The notes under the pieces were generated by a model, which saw nothing but the letters and a program-made list of their open reading frames with translations, had not been told where the DNA came from and made no database searches. A program made the translations under genes and the position numbers. Shown here piece after piece: positions 1 to 7,325 of a DNA stretch of 64,000 nucleotides; position 1 is the stretch's first letter, and the number at the start of each line of letters is the position of its first letter. Source of the stretch: Novosphingobium sp. KA1 (GTDB lineage: Bacteria > Pseudomonadota > Alphaproteobacteria > Sphingomonadales > Sphingomonadaceae); contig NZ_CP021248.1 in assembly GCF_017309955.1 (NCBI RefSeq), positions 1,647,001-1,711,000 on the forward strand. The letters are read 5' to 3'.

Positions 1-1085
1 CCACGCTGGTCGGCCCGGTCGCCGGGCCGATCCTGGGCGGCGTCATCTGCGACAGCCTGCGCTGGAACGACATCTTCCTGCTGCCCGCCGTGGTCGCGGC
101 CGCAGGCGGTCTGCTGACGATCTTCCTGCTGAGGGGCCAGCCCGATCCGCGCCAGAAGGCCTCGATCGACAAGGTCGGCTTCGCGCTGCTGGTGGTCTGG
201 GTCGGCGCCTTCCAGATCATGCTGGACGAGGGCCGCAACCACGACTGGTTCGCCTCGCCCGAGATCTGCGCGCTGGCGGTGATCGCCGCGCTGGGCCTGG
301 TCGCCTTCCTGATCTGGGAGATCACCGAAAAGAACCCGGTGGTGGACCTCAAGATCTTCCGCCACCGGGGTTTCACCGCCTCTGCCATTACTTTCGCGGC
401 CGGGTTCGGGGCGTTCTTTGCCAATATCGTGATCCTGCCGCTGTGGCTGCAGCAGAACATGGGCTACACCTCGACCTGGGCCGGTTATGCGACCGGGATC
501 ATGGGTGTGCTCGCCATCGCCTCGGCCCCGGCGGTAGGGGCGGCCGTAAACCGCTTCGACCCGCGCCTGATCGTCTCGATCGGCCTTGTCGGCCTCGGCG
601 GGATGACCGCGTGGCGCATGGGCTTCAACCAGGACGTGACGTTCCTGCAGATGGCGATCCCGACGCTGCTGACAGGTCCGTTCATGGTCATGCTGTTCGT
701 GCCGGTCACCGGCATCGCCATGGCCAGCGTGAAACCGGAGGAACAGGCCAGCGCGGCGGGGCTCTCCAATTTCATGCGCACGATGGGCGGCGCCATCGCC
801 ACCTCGCTGGTCCAGACCGGCTGGTCGGATGCCGCGCGGGAGAACCAGACCGAACTGGCCGGCGCGATGACCTCCGCGAGCCAGACGGTCGACAGCTTCG
901 TGGCGGGCGGCATGAGCCAGGACGGCGCGACCGCCACGCTGACGAGCATCGTCGAGAGCCAGAGCGTGATGCTGGCAACGCTCGACATGTTCGCGATCAT
1001 CACCGTCTGCTTCGCTTTTGCAGCGACGCTGATCTGGCTGGCCCCCAAGCCCAAGGGCCCGATCGACACCTCGGGCGGTCATTGA
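1..1085 (+). CDS. MFS drug/proton antiporter of the DHA2 (EmrB/QacA) type, 5' end cut by window edge
   Basis: The reading frame is open from base 3 and has no start in the window, so only the C-terminal 360 residues are present. The first visible residues, TLVGPVAGPILGG, are antiporter motif C of 14-helix DHA exporters, placed just before a typical helix. About nine hydrophobic segments follow, and the protein ends in a short polar tail after IWLAPKPKGP. Family members expel amphipathic compounds across the inner membrane in exchange for protons, usually with an HlyD/EmrA-type adaptor and an outer membrane channel encoded alongside; any such partner would lie to the left of the window. Substrate cannot be read from the sequence. 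A perfect palindrome immediately after the stop probably ends the transcript. Confidence 0.9.
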   Translation, partial: TLVGPVAGPILGGVICDSLRWNDIFLLPAVVAAAGGLLTIFLLRGQPDPRQKASIDKVGFALLVVWVGAFQIMLDEGRNHDWFASPEICALAVIAALGLVAFLIWEITEKNPVVDLKIFRHRGFTASAITFAAGFGAFFANIVILPLWLQQNMGYTSTWAGYATGIMGVLAIASAPAVGAAVNRFDPRLIVSIGLVGLGGMTAWRMGFNQDVTFLQMAIPTLLTGPFMVMLFVPVTGIAMASVKPEEQASAAGLSNFMRTMGGAIATSLVQTGWSDAARENQTELAGAMTSASQTVDSFVAGGMSQDGATATLTSIVESQSVMLATLDMFAIITVCFAFAATLIWLAPKPKGPIDTSGGH

Positions 1086-1090
1086 CGCCC

Positions 1091-1120
1091 GGCGCAGGGG
1101 AAGCATGCTTCCCCTGCGCC
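1091..1120. terminator. Perfect 30-bp palindrome between convergent genes
   Basis: GGCGCAGGGGAAGCA is followed at once by its exact reverse complement, ending in CCCCTGCGCC. It sits between the stop of the MFS gene and the end of the convergent small gene, as a bidirectional terminator would. There is no U-run, so factor-independent strength is uncertain. Confidence 0.6.
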
Positions 1121-1147
1121 ATGCCACCATAAATCAGGCGGCGGGAA

Positions 1148-1480
1148 TCAGGCGGCGACGATGACCTCGATGGCCAGCGGGGCGCCGCCCGCCGCGATGG
1201 CAAGCAGGCGATCGATGTTGGGATGGGCACCGGGGCGGCTGCGCGCATCCTCGGTATGCTCGCCGAACACCGCCATGCCCAGTTCGGCGGCCCTGGCGTC
1301 GAGCGTGCCGAAGCGCTGCTGGAGATACTGGTAGACGGCCAGCGAGCCCTGCTTGCCGGGACGGTTCTCGATGCTGTCGACGACGCTGCCGGCCGCGTCC
1401 ACAAGGTCGATCCGCTCGATGCCGTCAATCGCAGGCAATTGCTGGAGATTGTCCTTGAACGAGGCGCCTGGCTCAAACAT
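1148..1480 (-). CDS. Small conserved protein, DUF2322-like
   Basis: A protein of about 110 residues beginning MFEPGASFKDNLQQLP. The start could also be six codons upstream, at 1498. Recognisable elements are a short beta-strand-rich N-terminal part (IERIDLVDAAGSVVDSI), then KQGSLAVYQYLQQRFG, and a C-terminal HPNIDRLLAI stretch. From memory this matches the DUF2322 family, about 100-residue bacterial proteins without known function; that assignment needs a profile search. It runs divergently from the tenA gene, with one copy of the hairpin repeat between them. No signal peptide or membrane segment is seen, so it is probably cytosolic. Confidence 0.6.
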   Translation of the reverse strand: MFEPGASFKDNLQQLPAIDGIERIDLVDAAGSVVDSIENRPGKQGSLAVYQYLQQRFGTLDARAAELGMAVFGEHTEDARSRPGAHPNIDRLLAIAAGGAPLAIEVIVAA

Positions 1481-1600
1481 GTCTGGTATTTCCTGCATTC
1501 CGAAGTGAACTGGCGGGCGCTCTTGCCGCTTGCGCGCGCCTTGCGCAATCGCCAAAGCGGCGGACCGGGCGGGAGCGATGCATTGAGCGCCGCGGCGCCG

Positions 1601-1641
1601 GTGCCGCGAAATTCGTTTTTTGACGAATTTCCAAACGGTCC
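1601..1641 (-). repeat. Hairpin repeat family, copy A
   Basis: GAAATTCGT at 1608-1616 pairs with ACGAATTTC at 1623-1631 across a six-base loop. The outer flanks are GTGCCG on one side and AAACGGTCC on the other. Read on the minus strand this is GGACCGTTTG, then the hairpin, then CGGCAC, the same layout as copies near 3.25, 12.06, 12.18 and 42.87 kb. Here it sits in a divergent promoter region, so it is not simply a terminator. Confidence 0.7.
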
Positions 1642-1694
1642 TTAAGCGCGGCGGGTTCGCTCCGATCCCTCCTGCCGCCAAAGGACAATGCCCC

Positions 1695-2357
1695 ATGCAC
1701 TTCTGCGACACGATCTGGGAAGAAGTGGCGCCGCTGCGCCGGGCCATTCTCGATCATCCGTTTCTGAACGCCCTCGCAGGCGGCACGCTGGAGGCCGAGA
1801 GCTTCCGCCACTACATCGTGCAGGACAGCCTCTATCTGGCCGAATATGCCCGTGTCCTCGCGCTCGCCGCCGCGCGCGCGCCCAGCGCGGCCGGGCGGCT
1901 CGAATTCTCGGACGGGGCCAAAGTCGCCGTGCAGGTCGAGGAAGCGCTGCATCAGGCCTTCTTCGCGCAGTTCGGCGTCACCGCCGAGATGGCCCACGGC
2001 AGCGAGCCGACGCCCGCGTGCCTGGGCTATACCAGCTACCTCTCCGCGCTGGCCGCCACCCGCAGCTACGAGGAACTGATCGCGGGCATCCTGCCATGCT
2101 TCTGGGTCTACTGGGAAGTCGGCTGCCACGTGAAGCCGCGCGCGGTCTCGCCCAATCCCTATGCCGCCTGGATCGACACCTACGCCGCCCCCTCGTTCGG
2201 CGAGGCGACCCGGCGGGTACGCGCGCTGGTGGACGAAGCCGCGGCCGCCGCCACCCCGGCTACCCGCGCGGGCATGGCCACGGCGTTCCGCAATGCCACC
2301 CGCTTCGAATGGATGTTCTGGGATTCCGCCTGGCACCGCGCCGGCTGGCCGATCTGA
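1695..2357 (+). CDS. tenA: TenA-family aminopyrimidine aminohydrolase (thiaminase II)
   Basis: TenA hydrolyses degraded thiamin pyrimidines, giving the hydroxymethylpyrimidine that is salvaged into thiamin. The ATG at 1695 is preceded by AAGGAC eight bases upstream, which fixes a 220-residue protein; a frame extension to 1620 has no such site. Residues known to matter in Bacillus subtilis TenA fall at the same numbers here: Asp44 and Tyr47 in VQDSLY, Tyr112, the nucleophile Cys135 in ILPCFWVYWE, Tyr163 and Glu205. This makes it the TenA_C (cysteine) subclass and predicts an active enzyme. No other thiamin gene is adjacent. It is a soluble, all-helical cytosolic protein. Confidence 0.95.
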   Translation: MHFCDTIWEEVAPLRRAILDHPFLNALAGGTLEAESFRHYIVQDSLYLAEYARVLALAAARAPSAAGRLEFSDGAKVAVQVEEALHQAFFAQFGVTAEMAHGSEPTPACLGYTSYLSALAATRSYEELIAGILPCFWVYWEVGCHVKPRAVSPNPYAAWIDTYAAPSFGEATRRVRALVDEAAAAATPATRAGMATAFRNATRFEWMFWDSAWHRAGWPI

Positions 2358-2388
2358 CCACGATCTGACCGCAGGGCGTCGCGGGCCG

Positions 2389-2426
2389 CCGCCAGAAAAA
2401 TGCCCTTGCGGGCATTTTTCTGGCGG
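2389..2426. terminator. Strong bidirectional hairpin terminator
   Basis: Seventeen bases, CCGCCAGAAAAATGCCC, pair perfectly with 2410-2426 across a four-base loop. The arms contain A5/T5 runs, so it can act on both strands. It lies between the convergent tenA and crotonase genes. Confidence 0.8.
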
Positions 2427-2430
2427 ACCC

Positions 2431-3189
2431 TCAGCCCCGCCGGAACACCGGTGCGCGTTTCTGGAAAAAGGCGTCGAACGCCTCGCGGGCCTCGGCCGAC
2501 TGCATCGCCTCGCGGAAAATCCGGGCTTCCTCGTCGATCCGCGCGAGCACCGGCGCCGTGTCGCCCTTCATCAGGCGGCGGGTTGCCAGCAGGGCCTGCG
2601 GCGGCTTGGCCAGCAGGGTCGCGGCAGCGCCGCGCGCATGGGCGAGCAGGCCATCGCCCGGCACCACCGCCGTCACCAGCCCGGCCTGGTCCGCCGCCCG
2701 GGCATCCATCGGCTCGCCCAGCAGCAGCATCGCCGCCGCCTTGGCATAACCCAGGGTCGCGGGTGCCAGCAGGCTAGACCCGGCCTCTGGCACGATGCCG
2801 AGGTTGACGAACGGCATGATGAAGCGCGCATCCGGCGCGGCATAGACGAGGTCGCAGTGGAACAGCATCGTGGTGCCGACCCCCACGGCCAGCCCCTGCA
2901 CCGCGGCCACCACCGGCTTGTCGAACGCCGCGATCGCGCGGATGAAGGCAAAGGCCGCACCGGCGCCTTCCGGCCCCGCCATGAAGTCGGCAAGGTCGTT
3001 GCCCGCGCTGAAGGCATCGCCCCTTCCGGCGATCAGGACGGCGCCGATGTCCGCACGCGCCGAAGCCTCTTCCAGCGCCGCCGTCATGGCCCCGTACATC
3101 GAGGCGGTCAGCGCGTTCTTCTTTTCCGGGCGATCCATATGGATTTCCACAAGCCCCGCCTGCCCGGTTACCTCGACACCTTGAACCAC
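2431..3189 (-). CDS. Enoyl-CoA hydratase/isomerase (crotonase) family protein
   Basis: A 252-residue crotonase-fold enzyme. The GTG start at 3189 is chosen because AGGGAG lies eight bases upstream and the family begins with this short strand (VEVTGQAGLVEIHMDRPEKKNAL). The oxyanion-hole motif is AGRGDAFSAGNDLADF. The second conserved block, MPFVNLGIVPEAGSS, carries one acidic residue in the position used by delta3,delta2-enoyl-CoA isomerases (PECI type), so isomerase or a related acyl-CoA activity is more likely than classic two-glutamate hydratase. It is cytosolic and presumably works in fatty or aromatic acid degradation. It stands alone, bounded by hairpins on both sides. Confidence 0.9.
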   Translation of the reverse strand: MVQGVEVTGQAGLVEIHMDRPEKKNALTASMYGAMTAALEEASARADIGAVLIAGRGDAFSAGNDLADFMAGPEGAGAAFAFIRAIAAFDKPVVAAVQGLAVGVGTTMLFHCDLVYAAPDARFIMPFVNLGIVPEAGSSLLAPATLGYAKAAAMLLLGEPMDARAADQAGLVTAVVPGDGLLAHARGAAATLLAKPPQALLATRRLMKGDTAPVLARIDEEARIFREAMQSAEAREAFDAFFQKRAPVFRRG

Positions 3190-3241
3190 TGCATTTTCTC
3201 CCTGCCGCCGCCGATCCTGGCGCGGTGCGGCCCTGCTTCGC

Positions 3242-3288
3242 CGGACCATCCGAAAAATGCCCGCGACGGGCATTCGGGGACGGCACCG
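3242..3288 (+). repeat. Hairpin repeat family, copy B
   Basis: AATGCCCG at 3256-3263 pairs with CGGGCATT at 3267-3274 over a three-base loop. The flanks are GGACC upstream and ACGGCACC downstream, as in the other copies. It lies beyond the 3' end of the serine acetyltransferase gene and upstream of the crotonase gene, both leftward, so it may end the cysE transcript. Confidence 0.65.
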
Positions 3289-3356
3289 GCCTGTTCCCTC
3301 CGCTCAGGATAGAACACTGCCGGATGTCGGCAAGGGATGTTTGCCGCCCCCCCCCT

Positions 3357-4364
3357 TCAGTTGACCGCGTCGGCGGGCCCATTGCGGTTGCCGCTCGACA
3401 CCACCGCGCGGGGCTGGCGCACGACACTGAAAGGCGGCACCCCATGGGTCAGCCAGACGTTGCCGCCGATCTCCGCGCCCTTGCCGATGGTCACCCGGCC
3501 CAGGATCGTGGCGCCCGCATAGATCACCACGTCATCCTCGACCACGGGATGGCGCGCGCTGGCCTTGGCGGCGGCCACCGAGCCATCCAGCGGATAGGCC
3601 TTGGCGCCCAGCGTGACGCCCTGGTAGATCCGCACGTTGTTGCCGACGATGGCCGTTTCCCCGATCACCACGCCGGTGCCATGATCGATGAAGAAGCCAT
3701 GGCCGATACGCGCCGCGGGGTGGATGTCGATGCCGGTGGTGCCATGGGCGATCTCGCTCAGGATCCGGGCGACCAGCGGCGCGCCGAGCCCGTGCAGGAC
3801 ATGGGCGAGGCGGTAGTGGATGATCGCCAGCAGGCCCGGATAGCAGATCAGCACTTCGTCGATGCTGCGGGCGGAAGGATCGCCCGCATAGGCCGCCTCG
3901 AGATCGCGATCGAGCTGGCGGCGGATCGCGGGAAGCTGGCGGGAGAAGGCGAGGACAATCTCGTCCGCGCGCCGCTCGCCCGGCCCCGGCCCCGGCCCAC
4001 CATCCTGGCCGCCGATTTCGCCGGAATAGGCAAATTCCAGCCGGAGCTGTGCCTGCAACCGGCTGAGGGCGATCTGCAGCGACTGGGTGACGAACGTCTC
4101 CTCGTTGTGCGGCCGCACGAAGTCCGGGCCGAGCCGCAGCGGGAACAGCGCCCCGCACAGCTCGTCCGCCACCTTGGCCAGCCGCACCCGGGAGGGGAAG
4201 CCGCCCACACCGTGCTCGGCATGCGGACTGTTGGTGGCACGCCAGTGCTGGCGGATCTGCGCCAGTTCACGCACGATCTCGCCGACATGCCAGAAATCGG
4301 CATTATCCTGCCTCGCTTCCGGCCCCGTGTCCTGCGCTGCGGGAGCGCTGTTTTCCGTCGTCAT
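3357..4364 (-). CDS. cysE: Serine O-acetyltransferase, EpsC type
   Basis: It transfers acetyl from acetyl-CoA to serine, the first step of cysteine synthesis. The protein is 335 residues from the ATG at 4364, which follows a TAGGA site. The N-terminal helical region (about 1-185) is the long EpsC-type extension. The C-terminal half is a left-handed beta-helix of hexapeptide repeats (HPAARIGHGFFIDHGTGVVIG and onward) containing the catalytic His and substrate-binding residues. It lies four bases after the stop of the TauD-like gene, so the two are almost certainly cotranscribed. That context suggests sulfite released from an organosulfur compound is fed into cysteine. A glycine/proline-rich patch (GGPGPGPG) in the linker is unusual. 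Confidence 0.93.
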   Translation of the reverse strand: MTTENSAPAAQDTGPEARQDNADFWHVGEIVRELAQIRQHWRATNSPHAEHGVGGFPSRVRLAKVADELCGALFPLRLGPDFVRPHNEETFVTQSLQIALSRLQAQLRLEFAYSGEIGGQDGGPGPGPGERRADEIVLAFSRQLPAIRRQLDRDLEAAYAGDPSARSIDEVLICYPGLLAIIHYRLAHVLHGLGAPLVARILSEIAHGTTGIDIHPAARIGHGFFIDHGTGVVIGETAIVGNNVRIYQGVTLGAKAYPLDGSVAAAKASARHPVVEDDVVIYAGATILGRVTIGKGAEIGGNVWLTHGVPPFSVVRQPRAVVSSGNRNGPADAVN

Positions 4365-4368
4365 TGTC

Positions 4369-5244
4369 CTACCCCGCGTGATCGTCGAGGGCGACGCCTT
4401 CGATGGTGATCCGGTGCATCTCGCGCCGATGGCCGTGATAGTCGTTATAGGCATAGTGCCAGGTCGCGCGGTTGTCCCAGAACGCGATCGAGCCATCGCG
4501 CCAGTGGAAGTCTTCCTGGAATTCGGGCCTGCGGCAATGGTCGTAGACTTCGGCGAGGAGATCGGCCGATTCCCCGGCGGCCAGCCCCTGGATGTGCAGG
4601 GTGAAGCCGGGATTGACGTAGATCGCCCGCTTGCCGCTGAGCGGATGGACGATCACCACCGGGTGGACCGGATCGTCGAGCAGGTCGGCGGCAGCGGAAT
4701 TGCCGATGCGGCCCCCGTTGCCATCGGCGCCGCGGGTATCCTGCGCGGCTTCGTACGCCGCCGCCTTGCTGCCGAAGACATGCCGGGCGGAATGGACGGC
4801 ACGGCGCCCCTCGATCCGCGCCTTCAGCTTTTCCGGCAGGCCGTCATAGGCGGCATACATCGAGGCAAAGGCCGTTGCCCCGCCCTCGGGCGGCAGTTCG
4901 CGCGCGGCGAGGATCGAACCGAGCGCGGGTTCGAAATCGTAGGAATGGTCGGTATGCCAGCCGCCGCCGATGTTGTGCTGCTGGTCGGGCTCCTTCACCA
5001 CCAGCGCGATCTCGGGATAGGCGGGATGCGCGGCGAAGAAGCGGTTGATGTTGATCGCCCCCCAGCGCCGCGCAAAGGCGATGTGCTGGGCTTCATCGAT
5101 CGACTGGTCGCGGAAAAAGATCACGCCATGGTCGGCAAAGGCACGCCGGACTGCCGCAAAGTCCTCGCCGGACAAGGGGCGTGCAAGATCGATGCCGAGC
5201 ACTTCGGCGCCGACGCGGCCGTGCGGGCGGATTTCCAGGGTCAT
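4369..5244 (-). CDS. TauD/TfdA-family 2-oxoglutarate- and Fe(II)-dependent dioxygenase
   Basis: A 291-residue double-stranded beta-helix oxygenase. The iron ligands are visible as His97 and Asp99 in WHTDHSY, and His263 in RATWHYAYNDY. The arginine pair in HGHRREMHR (about 273-274) is where TauD binds the 2-oxoglutarate carboxylate. Family members hydroxylate taurine, alkyl sulfates or 2,4-D. The downstream cysE gene, four bases away, favours an organosulfur substrate with sulfite release, but this is inference: no sulfonate transporter is adjacent. The first gene of the pair is preceded by about 110 bases before the mobile element, where its promoter must lie. Confidence 0.9.
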   Translation of the reverse strand: MTLEIRPHGRVGAEVLGIDLARPLSGEDFAAVRRAFADHGVIFFRDQSIDEAQHIAFARRWGAININRFFAAHPAYPEIALVVKEPDQQHNIGGGWHTDHSYDFEPALGSILAARELPPEGGATAFASMYAAYDGLPEKLKARIEGRRAVHSARHVFGSKAAAYEAAQDTRGADGNGGRIGNSAAADLLDDPVHPVVIVHPLSGKRAIYVNPGFTLHIQGLAAGESADLLAEVYDHCRRPEFQEDFHWRDGSIAFWDNRATWHYAYNDYHGHRREMHRITIEGVALDDHAG

Positions 5245-5357
5245 GCGGCAAACTCCGCGGAAACGCGAGGGGCCGCCGTGAAGCGAAAGGTCATCGTATC
5301 ACCTGATCGTTGGAGAACACGATGCCTGGCGTTGTCGCCCGGGCGCCGCGCGCTTTA

Positions 5358-5621
5358 GGCCGTAAACTCATAAACGACACCATCGAGGCGTCCAAATGGC
5401 GAACATATCGGGCCGAAGCGGGTGCCGGACGGGCTGGTTGCCCGTCCAAGGCCGGTTCGGTTCGAGATGGAAGCCATTTGGACGCCCCTTCGGGATTTGA
5501 CCAAAATGGCCCAGCGCTGCGTCAGGAAGTCTAGAAATATCGACATATTCCGGCGCCTTCCTTCCTCACGCTGAACCATTTTGCCTCAAACCTCGATGGT
5601 GCCGTTTATGAGTTTACGGCC
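5358..5621. mobile_element. MITE-like element, 264 bp, 31-bp terminal inverted repeats, TA-flanked
   Basis: Bases 5358-5388 begin GGCCGTAAACTCATAAACG and are the reverse complement of 5591-5621, with one mismatch in 31. The dinucleotide TA lies directly outside both ends (5356-5357 and 5622-5623), as expected for the target duplication of IS630/Tc1-type transposases. A second perfect 14-bp inverted pair lies inside (5387-5400 and 5473-5486). The element is too short to encode a transposase, and its internal frames resemble nothing known to me. It is probably mobilised in trans or is an internally deleted insertion sequence. Confidence 0.75.
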
Positions 5622-6115
5622 TAGCCGTTGGTAACGCGGAGCAAGCTGCTTCTCGGTCAAATGCCGCGGACTGGAACGAACGGACGCCGGCAGGCCAGGT
5701 CCCCCCGCCGACATTCTCAAGTTATTTGATTGAGAATTTACCGTCAAGCACGGTCGCCGCGCACAGGAGGCGGATCGGCGCAACCAATTCTACGCGCCCT
5801 CGAAGGCGTCCTTGGGGCGTCCCGGGCCGGGCAACGACGAATCAGCCGCCGCCCGGCGTTGCACGATTGCTGCATGCGCACACCGGCTGTGAGCCCGCCG
5901 CCGCGCATCCGGTGTTACCGGGCCGGCATGAAAATGACGGTTTTGCGTCATTTTCATCAGCCCGGACGGTCATGCCGCAAGTGCAGCATTAATACGCTTG
6001 ACGCGAAACGTAATATCCATACCGTGTACCCATATCGCCGGTTCAGAGCGATGAAAGCGGGAAGGAGCATTCTGTAACAACAGGCCGGTCAACCGGTCTG
6101 GATGGGGGTTATTCG
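5622..6115. other. 494-bp intergenic region, no convincing gene
   Basis: No frame here has a credible start, codon pattern or family resemblance. Three structures are visible: an 8-bp palindrome with a nine-base spacer (ATTCTCAA at 5713-5720, TTGAGAAT at 5730-5737), a hairpin at 5929-5956, and a possible promoter with TTGACG at about 5998 upstream of the hydroxylase gene. A small RNA cannot be excluded. Confidence 0.5.
5929..5956. terminator. Hairpin with 11-bp stem, terminator-like
   Basis: TGAAAATGACG pairs perfectly with CGTCATTTTCA across a six-base loop. An outer CCGGGC/GCCCGG pair can extend it. No gene ends just before it on either strand, so it may belong to an unrecognised transcript or attenuate the downstream gene. 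Confidence 0.5.
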
Positions 6116-7117
6116 ATGGAACGACTGCCGACCAGCAATGCAGTTCTCGCAGGCTACGCGCCCACCGGCGGCGCGTCTTCGAGCACCTCCTTGAAACAGC
6201 AGCTCTTCGACCTGGCTCCCCCGGCTTTTGTCGCCCTCGTCGTGCTGTTCTGGGCCTATGGCCCGAAGGCCTGGACCGACAATCCCAATTCGATCATCGT
6301 CGCCACCTCGCTGACGACGGCAGCGGTTCTCGCCCTCGAATGGGTCAACGAGCGCCATGCCGGCTGGCGCATGACCTGGCGCGAATTCGCGACCGACCTG
6401 TTCTACGTGGTGCTCAGCGCCACCGTGATCGCCTGGACCACCGCGACGCTGGCCGACGATCCGCTGGCGAGCCTCAAGGCCTCGCTCGGCATCACCACCC
6501 AGTGGGCGATGCACCTGCCCTTTGTCGTGCAAGTGGCGCTGGTGGTCTTCCTCATCGAGTTCGGCCAGTACTGGATGCACCGGCTGATGCACAACTGGAC
6601 GCCGTTCTGGCTGACCCACGCGCCGCATCACCACCTGACCCAGCTCAACGCGATGAAGGGCGCAGTGGGCAATCCGATCGAACTGTTCCTCATCAGCCTG
6701 AGCATCGTCGCGCTGTTCGACCTGCCGACCGCGGCGGTGTTCTGCGGGTTCAACGTGCTGGCCGTGGTCTCGACCTTCGCCCACGCCAATGTCCGGGCGG
6801 ACCCGCCGCCGTTCTATGCCTTCTTCTTCACCACGATCCGCAACCACAGCCTGCACCACTCGACGGATTACGAAGCCACCCGGTGCAACTACGCCAACTC
6901 GCTCATCCTGCTCGACCGTGTCTTCGGCACGTTCCGCGAAGGCGAGGCCGCCATTGTCGGCCAGGACGAACGCAAGCGGCTATCGATCGCGGAACAGTTC
7001 CTGTTCCCGTTCCAACCCCTGATCGCCCGCGCCCGGCAACGGGCGGGGGACAGGCGCGGCACGCCTACCCCGGCGGCCAATGCCCCGGCCGCCAACGCCC
7101 CGGCAACCAACGGATGA
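6116..7117 (+). CDS. Sterol desaturase / fatty acid hydroxylase superfamily membrane protein
   Basis: A 333-residue integral membrane di-iron oxygenase. The histidine boxes that bind the iron pair are HRLMH (155-159), HAPHHH (168-173) and HSLHH (244-248), embedded among four to five hydrophobic segments starting near residue 35. Relatives hydroxylate or desaturate fatty acids, sterols, carotenoids or hopanoid-related lipids, with electrons from a ferredoxin or cytochrome. The specific substrate is not evident. The C-terminus is an Ala/Pro/Asn-rich tail (PAANAPAANAPATNG) of low complexity that is unlikely to be structured. It precedes a TonB receptor by about 200 bases in the same orientation, but a shared operon is uncertain. 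Confidence 0.9.
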   Translation: MERLPTSNAVLAGYAPTGGASSSTSLKQQLFDLAPPAFVALVVLFWAYGPKAWTDNPNSIIVATSLTTAAVLALEWVNERHAGWRMTWREFATDLFYVVLSATVIAWTTATLADDPLASLKASLGITTQWAMHLPFVVQVALVVFLIEFGQYWMHRLMHNWTPFWLTHAPHHHLTQLNAMKGAVGNPIELFLISLSIVALFDLPTAAVFCGFNVLAVVSTFAHANVRADPPPFYAFFFTTIRNHSLHHSTDYEATRCNYANSLILLDRVFGTFREGEAAIVGQDERKRLSIAEQFLFPFQPLIARARQRAGDRRGTPTPAANAPAANAPATNG

Positions 7118-7325
7118 TCTGCGGCGCATAGCCGACTTCGGAGGAACGCCCCGGCGGAATTTGACCACGCCGGGAGCAGCAAGCGCGTCGACAGAACCAT
7201 CCGGCAAGCGGTGGCGGACGCGCGACAAGTGTCATCGCAAGCAGCACCCGAGAGGTTCTGGCGCAGCCGCGCCGGGGCGCGGGCAAGGTCGTACTCAAGT
7301 ACTGGCATAATAGACAGGGAAGCAC

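Noticed and set aside
5730..6077. 115-codon plus-strand frame in the region after the MITE
   Set aside because: Arg/Pro-rich product, no ribosome site, and it runs through a perfect hairpin at 5929-5956.
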